Assembly: GCA_903839965.1 (NCBI GenBank)
Contig: CAIMEK010000387.1
Span: 1-7,204, forward strand
From: an uncultured Acetobacteraceae bacterium
GTDB taxonomy: Bacteria > Pseudomonadota > Alphaproteobacteria > Acetobacterales > Acetobacteraceae
Direction of reading: 5' to 3'
Length of the DNA stretch: 7,204 nt
The notes below the pieces were generated by a model. That model did not search any database. It was not told the origin of the DNA and saw nothing but the letters and a program-made list of their open reading frames with translations. Every line of letters begins with the position of its first letter. Position 1 is the stretch's first letter. Below, one piece after another: positions 1 through 5,750 of the stretch. A program made the position numbers and the translations under genes.

Positions 1-354
1 GGCAAGATGTCCGGGCACCAATATCCGGAGTTCTGGGGCAAGGTGCATTTCTGGGTGACCTTCATCGGCGTGAACTTCACCTTCTTCCCGATGCACTTCC
101 TCGGCCTGGCCGGCATGCCGCGCCGCTATCCGGACTATCCCGATGCGTTCGCGGGATGGAACTTCGTGGCCTCGATCGGCGCCTATATCGGCGCCGCCTC
201 GCTCGTGCTGTTCCTCTACATCTGCTACCGCACCTTCGCTTCGAAGCAGCCGCTGGCGGAGAACTACTGGGGCGCGGGCGCGACCACGCTGGAGTGGACC
301 CTCAGTTCGCCGCCGCCGTTCCACACTTTCGAGGAGTTGCCCCGATTCCGCTGA
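1..354 (+). CDS. ctaD: Cytochrome c oxidase subunit I, C-terminal part (5' end outside window)
   Basis: This is the last 117 codons of the catalytic heme-copper subunit of an aa3-type cytochrome c oxidase, an inner-membrane enzyme that reduces O2 and pumps protons. The frame is open from base 1 and stops with TGA at 352-354. The segment FPMHFLGLAGMPRRYPDYPD (about residues 28-47 of the fragment) is close to the FPQHFLGL-GMPRRYSDYPDA signature of mitochondrial and alphaproteobacterial COX1. Two hydrophobic stretches flank it and match the last two transmembrane helices, and a hydrophilic tail ends in EELPRFR. The heme and CuB ligands lie upstream, outside the window, so they cannot be checked. 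The ctaB, ctaG and ctaE genes downstream confirm the assignment. The gap to ctaB is only 8 nt, so the two are probably co-transcribed. Confidence 0.96.
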   Translation, partial: GKMSGHQYPEFWGKVHFWVTFIGVNFTFFPMHFLGLAGMPRRYPDYPDAFAGWNFVASIGAYIGAASLVLFLYICYRTFASKQPLAENYWGAGATTLEWTLSSPPPFHTFEELPRFR

Positions 355-362
355 TCACAAGC

Positions 363-1313
363 ATGCCCTGGCCGCGGCGACCGGGGACCGATGCCGCCGT
401 GCTGGCGCTCGCCGAGGGCGATCTCGCCGCTTCCTCCGCCGCCGACTGGATCGCGCTGCTGAAGCCGCGGGTGATGGCGCTGGTGGTGTTCACCGCGCTG
501 GTGGGCCTGCTGGTGGCGCCGGGGCGGCTGCATCCGGTGCTCGCCTTCACCGCCATCCTGTGCATCGCGGTCGGCGCCGGCGCGGCGGGGGCGATCAACA
601 TGTGGTACGACCGCGATATCGACGCGGTCATGCGGCGCACCGCGCGGCGGCCCATTCCGGCCGGGCGGATCGCGCCGGGCGAGGCGCTCGGCTTCGGCGT
701 CACGCTGGCGGCGGCCTCGGTGATTGTCATGGGGCTGGCGGTCAACCTGCCGGCGGCGCTGGGGCTGGCCTTCTCGATCGGCTTCTACGTGTTCGTCTAC
801 ACCATGTGGCTGAAGCGGCGGACGCCGCAGAACATCGTCATCGGCGGCGCCGCCGGCGCGTTCCCCCCGGCGATCGGCTGGCTGGCGGTGACCGGCGGGC
901 TCGACGTGATGCCGCTGCTGATGTTCGCCATCATCTTCGCCTGGACCCCGCCGCATTTCTGGTCGCTGTCGCTGTGGGCGCATGCCGACTACCAGCGCGC
1001 CGGCGTGCCGATGCTGCCGGTGGTGGCGGGCGCGCGGGAGACGCGGCGGCAGATCGGCATCTACACCGTGCTGCTGGTGGCGCTTTCGTTGGCACCCTGG
1101 GGGCTCGGGCTCGCCGGTGCGGTGTACGGCGTGACGGCGGGGCTGCTGGGCGCGGGCTTCCTGGAACGGGTCTGGCGGGTGCTGCGCGACCGCCAGGACG
1201 GGCAGGGCATCAGCCTCACCGGGGATGCGCCGGCGCGGGCGGCGTTCAGGTATTCCATCATCTACCTGTTCGTGCTGTTTGCAGCCCTTGCGGTGGACAG
1301 CTTCCTTGGCTGA
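363..1313 (+). CDS. ctaB: Protoheme IX farnesyltransferase (heme O synthase)
   Basis: A 316-residue polytopic membrane prenyltransferase of the UbiA superfamily (CtaB/Cox10). It transfers a farnesyl group to the heme B vinyl side chain to make heme O, the precursor of heme A for the aa3 oxidase. Visible signatures are the first Asp-rich motif N79-MWY-D83-RDI-D87 followed by RRTARRPI, the YTMWLKRRTPQNIVIGGAAG block (about 146-165), and the WTPPHFWSLSLW block (about 194-205). The rest is a series of hydrophobic helices. Length is normal for the family. The frame is open further upstream within ctaD, but ATG 363 is the first ATG after the ctaD stop and gives the expected length. It lacks a clear Shine-Dalgarno sequence, so coupling to ctaD translation is likely. 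Its 3' end overlaps the next small gene. Confidence 0.96.
   Translation: MPWPRRPGTDAAVLALAEGDLAASSAADWIALLKPRVMALVVFTALVGLLVAPGRLHPVLAFTAILCIAVGAGAAGAINMWYDRDIDAVMRRTARRPIPAGRIAPGEALGFGVTLAAASVIVMGLAVNLPAALGLAFSIGFYVFVYTMWLKRRTPQNIVIGGAAGAFPPAIGWLAVTGGLDVMPLLMFAIIFAWTPPHFWSLSLWAHADYQRAGVPMLPVVAGARETRRQIGIYTVLLVALSLAPWGLGLAGAVYGVTAGLLGAGFLERVWRVLRDRQDGQGISLTGDAPARAAFRYSIIYLFVLFAALAVDSFLG
1292..1297 (+). promoter_or_regulatory. Ribosome binding site supporting the TTG start at 1306
   Basis: GGTGGA lies 8 nt before TTG 1306, inside the 3' end of ctaB. The small CoxF-like frame has no ATG or GTG between this point and ATG 1396, which already lies inside its membrane helix. The site therefore supports the TTG as the real start. 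Confidence 0.5.
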
Positions 1314-1473
1314 CCCGCGCCCCCGGCGCCCGGCCACGCTGACGCGCGGCGAAAGCGCGGCGATCGGGCGCCGCCGGCGCGGCCGCAACATCGCCATGCT
1401 GCTGGCGCTGCTGGCGTTGGGCAGCCTGTTCTACCTGATCACGCTGGTCAAGTTGAGCCACCAGGTCCCCTGA
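1306..1473 (+). CDS. coxF: CoxF-like small single-pass membrane protein of the oxidase operon
   Basis: A 55-residue protein starting at TTG 1306, which overlaps the last 8 nt of ctaB. It has a basic cytoplasmic-looking N-terminus (RRRRGRN at about 22-28), one hydrophobic helix (about 29-48, IAMLLALLALGSLFYLITLV) and a short KLSHQVP tail. Small proteins with this plan (Arg-rich head, N-I-A, one helix with FY-I-T-V-KL) sit between ctaB and ctaG in many alphaproteobacteria and are usually called CoxF or 'cytochrome c oxidase assembly protein'. Their biochemical role is not established. The frame is also open upstream to ATG 1225, but that would be a long overlap with ctaB and gives an uncharacteristic Cys/Arg-rich extension, so TTG 1306 is preferred. 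CtaG starts 3 nt after its stop. The family name rests on position and pattern. Confidence 0.75.
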   Translation: MADPRPRRPATLTRGESAAIGRRRRGRNIAMLLALLALGSLFYLITLVKLSHQVP

Positions 1474-1476
1474 CGC

Positions 1477-2091
1477 ATGGCCCGGTTCTCGCCCTCCCAT
1501 CCGCATCACCGGGGCCGCAACGGCGTTGTCGCCGGCGCGCTCGCCGCGGTGGTGCTCGGCATGGTCGGGATGTCGTTCGCTGCGGTGCCGCTGTACCGGC
1601 TGTTCTGCGCGGCCACCGGGTTCGGTGGCACGCCGAAGATCGGCCTGGCGGCCAGCCCCGGGGTAAGTGCACGCAGCGTGGTGGTGCGCTTCAACGCCGA
1701 CACCAATCCTGCCCTGCCCTGGCGGTTCCGCCCCGAGCAGGCCGAGGTAAGGCTGCCGCTGGGGGCGGAGCAGGTGGCGTTCTACGCGGCGCGCAACCTG
1801 GCCGCCGTGCCGGTGACCGGGGTGGCGACCTACAACGTCACGCCCGAGAAGGCGGCCCGGTATTTCCACAAGACGGCGTGCTTCTGCTTCAACGAGCAGG
1901 TGCTGGCGCCCGGCCAGGACATGCAGTTTCCGCTGAGCTTCTGGGTCGATCCGGCGCTGGCCAGCGATCCCTCCACGGCGGACGTGGAGACCATCACGCT
2001 GTCGTACACCTTCTTCCACAGCCTGGACGACGCGGCGCGCACCGGCGCGCTCGCCAACGCGGGCCCGCATGTCGGGCCTCTGGTGCGCTGA
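1477..2091 (+). CDS. ctaG: Cytochrome c oxidase assembly protein CtaG/Cox11 (copper insertion)
   Basis: A 204-residue Cox11-type copper chaperone. It is anchored in the inner membrane by one N-terminal helix (about 17-38) with a periplasmic Ig-like copper domain, and it delivers copper to the CuB centre of subunit I. Diagnostic features are PLYRLFCAATGFGG after the helix, with the conserved Cys44; the copper motif C135-F-C137-F in KTACFCFNEQ; FNADTNPALPW at about 72-82; and LSYTFF at 175-180. Length and domain order are those of the complete alphaproteobacterial protein. ATG 1477 begins 3 nt after the CoxF-like stop with a weak ribosome site, which suggests coupled translation. All expected copper-site cysteines are present. 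Confidence 0.97.
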   Translation: MARFSPSHPHHRGRNGVVAGALAAVVLGMVGMSFAAVPLYRLFCAATGFGGTPKIGLAASPGVSARSVVVRFNADTNPALPWRFRPEQAEVRLPLGAEQVAFYAARNLAAVPVTGVATYNVTPEKAARYFHKTACFCFNEQVLAPGQDMQFPLSFWVDPALASDPSTADVETITLSYTFFHSLDDAARTGALANAGPHVGPLVR

Positions 2092-2147
2092 GTTGCAGCA
2101 ATGGGGAACGGGCAGATGACGCAACCACCTGTCGGGGCCGATACGGC
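2092..2147 (+). other. 56-nt ctaG-ctaE spacer holding a possible 16-codon leader frame
   Basis: This is the largest gap inside the oxidase cluster. A short frame, ATG 2101 to TGA 2149-2151, would encode MGNGQMTQPPVGADTA, and its stop overlaps the ctaE start as ATGA. I see no strong hairpin and no clear sigma-70-like boxes. The short frame may be chance, or it may act as a coupling leader for ctaE, whose own ribosome site (GGGG, about 11 nt upstream) is weak. Confidence 0.25.
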
Positions 2148-2999
2148 ATGAATTCCGAGGCGCATGGCGTGGCGCTTCCGGCCAGCTCCGGCCTGAAGCA
2201 GCCTTATCACCTGGTCGACCCCAGCCCGTGGCCGCTGCTAGGGGCGGCCGGCGCGGGACTGACCGTGCTCGGCGTCGTCTTCGCCGCGCATTACGGCAAC
2301 TACATCGCGCTGGCGCTCGGGCTGGCGATCGTGCTGGGGGTGATGTTCTTCTGGTGGCGCGATGTGCTGCGGGAGAGCCGCACCGCCGGGCTGCACACCC
2401 CGGTGGTGCGGCTGGGGCTGCGCTACGGGATGGCGCTGTTCATCGCCAGCGAGGTGATGTTTTTCGTCGGCTTCTTCTGGGCGTATTTCCATTACGCGCT
2501 GATGCCCGAGCACGTGCTCGGCACCGCCACCCCGATGTGGCCGCCGCAGGGCGTGCTGACGTTCGACCCGTTCCACCTGCCGTTCCTCAACACCATGATC
2601 CTGCTGCTGTCCGGCACCACGATCACCTGGGCGCATCACGCGCTGATCGAGGGCGACCGCAAGGCGCTGGTGCAGGGGCTGGTGCTGACGGTGGGGCTGG
2701 GGCTGTGCTTCACCACCTTCCAGGCCATCGAGTATGCCCACGCGCCGTTCAGGTTCAGCGGTGGCGGCATCTATCCGTCGGTGTTCTTCCTGGCCACCGG
2801 CTTTCATGGCTTCCACGTCATCGTCGGCACCTGCTTCCTGATCGTCTGCACCATCCGCGCGATCAGCGGGGACTTCACGCCGGAGCGGCATTTCGGCTTC
2901 GAGGCGGCCGCCTGGTACTGGCATTTCGTCGACGTGGTCTGGCTGTTCCTGTTCATCTGCATCTACTGGGCGGGGCAGGGCGTGATCGCGCCGGAATGA
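2148..2999 (+). CDS. ctaE: Cytochrome c oxidase subunit III
   Basis: A 283-residue seven-helix subunit III of the aa3 oxidase. It stabilises subunit I, binds lipid and supports sustained proton uptake. Recognisable blocks are KQPYHLVDPSPWPL (17-30), MFFWWRDVLRES (66-78), LRYGMALFIASEVMFFVGFFW (91-111) with the conserved membrane Glu102, GTTITWAHHALIEGD (156-170), GFHGFHVIVGT (218-228), and the C-terminal WYWHFVDVVWLFLFICIYW (256-274). These cover the family from end to end, and length is normal. ATG 2148 is chosen because translation from it begins just before the conserved KQPYHLVDPSPWP block; frames further upstream run inside ctaG. The TGA overlaps the ATG of the DUF983 gene (ATGA at 2996-2999). 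Confidence 0.97.
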   Translation: MNSEAHGVALPASSGLKQPYHLVDPSPWPLLGAAGAGLTVLGVVFAAHYGNYIALALGLAIVLGVMFFWWRDVLRESRTAGLHTPVVRLGLRYGMALFIASEVMFFVGFFWAYFHYALMPEHVLGTATPMWPPQGVLTFDPFHLPFLNTMILLLSGTTITWAHHALIEGDRKALVQGLVLTVGLGLCFTTFQAIEYAHAPFRFSGGGIYPSVFFLATGFHGFHVIVGTCFLIVCTIRAISGDFTPERHFGFEAAAWYWHFVDVVWLFLFICIYWAGQGVIAPE

Positions 3000-3370
3000 G
3001 CCTGCGGCCTGCGCCGACCTGGTGGCGGGCGGCGCTGGCGTGTCGCTGCCCGCGCTGCGGCGAAGGCAGGCTGTTCGCCGGGCTGCTGACCGTGCGCGCG
3101 CGCTGCGCGGCCTGCGGGCTCGACCTCAGGGCCCACGATACCGGCGACGGACCCGCGGTGCTGGTGATATTCGTGCTCGCCAGCGTGGTGGTCGGGCTCG
3201 CATTCGTGGTTGAATTCCGCTTCTCTCCGCCGCTGTGGGTTCACGCGGTACTGTGGCCGGTGGTAACGATCCCGGCGGCGGTGCTGATGATGCGACCGCT
3301 GAAGGCCGCGCTGGTGGCGCTGCAGTTCCGCTATCGCGCCAGCGAGATGGAAGGGGGCGATGCCCCATGA
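2996..3370 (+). CDS. DUF983 family zinc-ribbon membrane protein
   Basis: A 124-residue protein of the DUF983 family, commonly found between ctaE and surf1 in alphaproteobacterial oxidase operons; its molecular role is not established. The N-terminus carries a small zinc-ribbon-like module: C18-P-R-C21-G-E-G-R-L-F, then C37-A-A-C40-G-L-D-L, with an extra Cys16. Two hydrophobic helices follow (about 53-71, VLVIFVLASVVVGLAFVVE, and about 78-97, WVHAVLWPVVTIPAAVLMM), then PLKAALVALQFRYRA, typical of the family's C-terminus. It starts with an ATGA overlap with ctaE and ends with another ATGA overlap with SURF1 (3367-3370), a strong sign of translational coupling. Involvement in oxidase metal or heme assembly is inferred only from context. 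Confidence 0.9.
   Translation: MSLRPAPTWWRAALACRCPRCGEGRLFAGLLTVRARCAACGLDLRAHDTGDGPAVLVIFVLASVVVGLAFVVEFRFSPPLWVHAVLWPVVTIPAAVLMMRPLKAALVALQFRYRASEMEGGDAP
3349..3357 (+). promoter_or_regulatory. Ribosome binding site for the SURF1 start at 3367
   Basis: GGAAGGGGG ends 9 nt before ATG 3367, inside the end of the DUF983 gene. It fixes the SURF1 start at the ATGA overlap. The open frame upstream of it (to 3235) lies within the DUF983 gene and is not needed. Confidence 0.6.
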
Positions 3371-5742
3371 GGATTCCGCGCGGGCTGCTGGTGCCGGGGG
3401 CGATCACCGCCGCGATGGTCGCGGTGCTGGTCGGGCTGGGCGTGTGGCAGTTGCAACGGTTGCAGTGGAAGCTCGATCTGCTGGCGCGGCTCGACGCCGC
3501 CGACGCCGCCGCTCCGGTGCCGCTGCCGTTCAATCCGCAGCCCCTGCAGAAGGTGCGGGTGGAGGGCCGCTGGCTGCCCGACCTGCTCGCCTACTATGGC
3601 GCGGAGGCGCGCGACACCCGCGAAGGCACGGTGCCGGGCGCGCAGGCGCTGATGCCGCTGCAGATGGCCAACGCCACCATCGTTCTGGTCGACCTGGGCT
3701 GGATTCCGATGAACCGGAAGGTGCCGGTGACGGTGCCGCGCGACACCGTGTCGGTGACGGGATGGCTGCGGCCGAGCGAACAGCAGGGGTTGTTCTCGCC
3801 GCCCGACACGCTGGTCGTGCGGCGGTTCTACACCCTGAACACCCGCACCATCGGCGGCGCGCTCGGCATCGCGCCGGTGATGCCGTTCGTGCTGGTGCAG
3901 TTGGCGCAGGGGCCGGTGGAAGGCTACCCGATCCCCGCGCGGGCGCTGCCGCGGCCGCCCAACAACCACCTCGGCTATGCGCTCACCTGGTTCGCTCTGG
4001 CGGTGGCGGCGCTGGGGATGTTCGCCGCCTATGCGCGCCGCGTCATCTGGCCGCCGCCCGCGCCGGCGCTGCCCGAGCCGCTGACGGAGGAATGGCTGGG
4101 CCCGTTGCCCGGGGAGTGGAACGGTCCGTCGCCGGGCCTGCGCGGCTGGTCGCCGCCCGAGGATGATTACTGGCAGCCCACCGCTTCGGTGGAGGCGGCC
4201 GAGGAGATGACCCAGACGCTGACGCGGCGCCCGACGGAGCCGACGCCCGACCTGCCCGCCTATGCCCGGCTGGCCGCCCGCTTCGCCCGCATCGCCACCA
4301 TCCAGGAAGCCAGCGGCATGCTGTCATGGGATGCGTCGGCGATGATGCCGCCGGGCGGTGGGCCGGCGCGCGGCGAGCAGCTCGCAATCCTCGCGGGGTT
4401 GGCGCACGGCCTGCTGGTGGCGCCCGAGGTGGCCGCCGACCTGGCGCAGGCCGAGGCCGGCGGCGAGGACACCGATGCCTGGCGCGCGGCCAACCTGCGC
4501 CTGATGCGCCACGCCCATACGCGGGCGATCGCGCTGCCGGCCGATCTGGTGGAGGCGCAGGCGCGGGCCAATTCCGCCTGCGAGAAGATCTGGCGCGAGG
4601 CGCGCCGCACCGCCGATTTCCCGCTGGTGGCGCCGGCCCTGCGCGCGGTGCTGGCGCTGGTGCGCGAACAGGCCGACGCGCTCGCCGAGGCGCTTGGCTG
4701 CTCGCCGTACGACGCGCTGATGGACGGCTACCAGCGTGGCGTCGCGTCGGCGGATGTCGAGCCGGTGTTCGCCGCCTACGAAACCTTCTTGCGCGACGCG
4801 CTGCCGCGGGCGGAGGAACTGCAGGCCCAGCGGCCGCCGCCGGCTGGGCTGCAGGGCCCGTTTCCGCTGCAGGTGCAGGAGGCGCTGTGCCGGCACATGT
4901 CGGCGCGGGCCGGTCTGGAACCGGAATTCTCCCGCATCGACCGCTCCGCGCACCCGTTCTGCGGCGGCATACCGAGCGATGTGCGCATCACCACCCGCTA
5001 TGACGAGCAGGACCCCGCCCGGGCGCTGCTCGCGGTGATGCACGAGACCGGCCATGCGCTGTACGAGCGGGGATTGCCGGCGGCCTGGGCGCGTCAGCCC
5101 GTGGGCCATGCCTGCGGCATGGCGGCGCACGAGAGCCAGAGCCTGATCATCGAAATGCAGGCGTGCCGGTCGGATGCCTTCCTGGGCTGGCTCGGCCATG
5201 AGCTGCAACTGTTCTTCGGCGGCGAGGCGCAGCGCTTCGCCGGCGACCACCTGGCCCGGCTGTGGCGCCGCGTGGAGCGCGGGTTCATCCGCGTCGATGC
5301 CGACGAAATGACCTACCCGGCGCACGTCATCCTGCGCTTCCGGCTGGAACAGGCGCTGATCGCGGGCGACCTCGTGGTGGCCGACCTGCCCAGCGCCTGG
5401 AACCACGGCATGCGCTCGCTGCTGGGCATCACACCGCCCGACAACACGCTCGGCTGCCTGCAGGACATTCATTGGTACGACGGGGGGTTCGGCTATTTTC
5501 CGAGCTACTCGCTCGGCGCCATGGCGGCGGCGCAACTGATGGCGACGGCGCGCCAGCAGGTGGCGGGGCTCAACGAGCGGCTCGGGCACGGCGACCTGGC
5601 GCCGCTGGTGGGGTGGTTGCGCGAGAACGTGCACGGCAAGGGGGCGCTGTACGACTTCAACGAGCTGCTGCGCGAAGCCACCGGCAAGCCGCTCGACCCG
5701 GCGGATTTCGAGGCGCACCTGACGGCGCGCTACCTGACCTGA
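3367..5742 (+). CDS. SURF1 oxidase assembly factor fused in frame to an M32 (Taq-type) metallocarboxypeptidase
   Basis: One uninterrupted 791-codon frame encodes two complete families. Residues 1-225 are SURF1/Shy1, which helps insert heme a3 into subunit I: helix 1 (about 7-26) leads into GVWQLQRLQWKLDLL, then LVDLGWIPMNRK (107-118), GWLRPSEQQGLF (132-143), RRFYTLNTRTIG (152-163), PFVLVQ (173-178), and NNHLGYALTWFALA with helix 2 (199-222). Residues 226-295 are a Pro/Trp/acidic linker. Residues 296-791 are an M32 carboxypeptidase, a zinc enzyme that trims C-terminal residues from peptides: DVRITTRYDEQD (538-549), H559-E560-T-G-H563, third ligand E589 in HESQSLIIEMQ, DEMTYPAHVILRFRLE (646-661), LQDIHWYDGGFGYFPSYSLG (698-717). 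In SURF1 both termini face the cytoplasm, so the peptidase would sit there, tethered to the membrane. Separate synthesis from ATG 4207 (M281), which would give a normal-length 511-residue M32 enzyme, is the main alternative, as is a sequencing indel that removed a SURF1 stop. The domain calls are sure; the fusion itself is less so. Confidence 0.85.
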   Translation: MRIPRGLLVPGAITAAMVAVLVGLGVWQLQRLQWKLDLLARLDAADAAAPVPLPFNPQPLQKVRVEGRWLPDLLAYYGAEARDTREGTVPGAQALMPLQMANATIVLVDLGWIPMNRKVPVTVPRDTVSVTGWLRPSEQQGLFSPPDTLVVRRFYTLNTRTIGGALGIAPVMPFVLVQLAQGPVEGYPIPARALPRPPNNHLGYALTWFALAVAALGMFAAYARRVIWPPPAPALPEPLTEEWLGPLPGEWNGPSPGLRGWSPPEDDYWQPTASVEAAEEMTQTLTRRPTEPTPDLPAYARLAARFARIATIQEASGMLSWDASAMMPPGGGPARGEQLAILAGLAHGLLVAPEVAADLAQAEAGGEDTDAWRAANLRLMRHAHTRAIALPADLVEAQARANSACEKIWREARRTADFPLVAPALRAVLALVREQADALAEALGCSPYDALMDGYQRGVASADVEPVFAAYETFLRDALPRAEELQAQRPPPAGLQGPFPLQVQEALCRHMSARAGLEPEFSRIDRSAHPFCGGIPSDVRITTRYDEQDPARALLAVMHETGHALYERGLPAAWARQPVGHACGMAAHESQSLIIEMQACRSDAFLGWLGHELQLFFGGEAQRFAGDHLARLWRRVERGFIRVDADEMTYPAHVILRFRLEQALIAGDLVVADLPSAWNHGMRSLLGITPPDNTLGCLQDIHWYDGGFGYFPSYSLGAMAAAQLMATARQQVAGLNERLGHGDLAPLVGWLRENVHGKGALYDFNELLREATGKPLDPADFEAHLTARYLT
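4191..4209 (+). promoter_or_regulatory. Possible internal translation start for a free M32 carboxypeptidase
   Basis: GGAGG at 4191-4195 lies 11 nt before an in-frame ATG at 4207, with a second purine run (GAGGAG) touching the ATG. Starting here gives MTQTLTRRPTEP... and a 511-residue M32 protein, the usual length for that family. If used, the peptidase would also be made free in the cytoplasm. The spacing is a little long, so this is only a candidate. Confidence 0.35.
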
Positions 5743-5750
5743 CCGCCGCG

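Noticed and set aside
355..362. Promoter or terminator between ctaD and ctaB
   Set aside because: Only 8 nt are available and no hairpin or promoter-like boxes are visible.
143..1342. + strand open frame (399 codons) in another frame across ctaD and ctaB
   Set aside because: Product is an Arg/Ala/Gly-rich shadow of two recognised genes.
264..1397. Antisense open frame (377 codons) opposite ctaB
   Set aside because: Low-complexity Arg/Pro/His-rich product with no membrane or domain pattern, while ctaB on the + strand has all its motifs.
3235..3366. Upstream extension of the SURF1 frame
   Set aside because: It lies inside the DUF983 gene and gives a Gly/Arg-rich peptide. ATG 3367 has a good ribosome site and the expected SURF1 N-terminal helix.
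4324..5718. Long antisense open frame (464 codons) opposite the M32 domain
   Set aside because: Its product is rich in Arg, His and Gln with no family pattern, and it mirrors a strongly supported + strand peptidase. Long antisense frames are expected in very GC-rich coding DNA.
5262..5750. Upstream extension of the last membrane protein into the M32 domain
   Set aside because: The extension is an Arg/Ala-rich shadow of the peptidase. ATG 5751 starts directly before the first helix.
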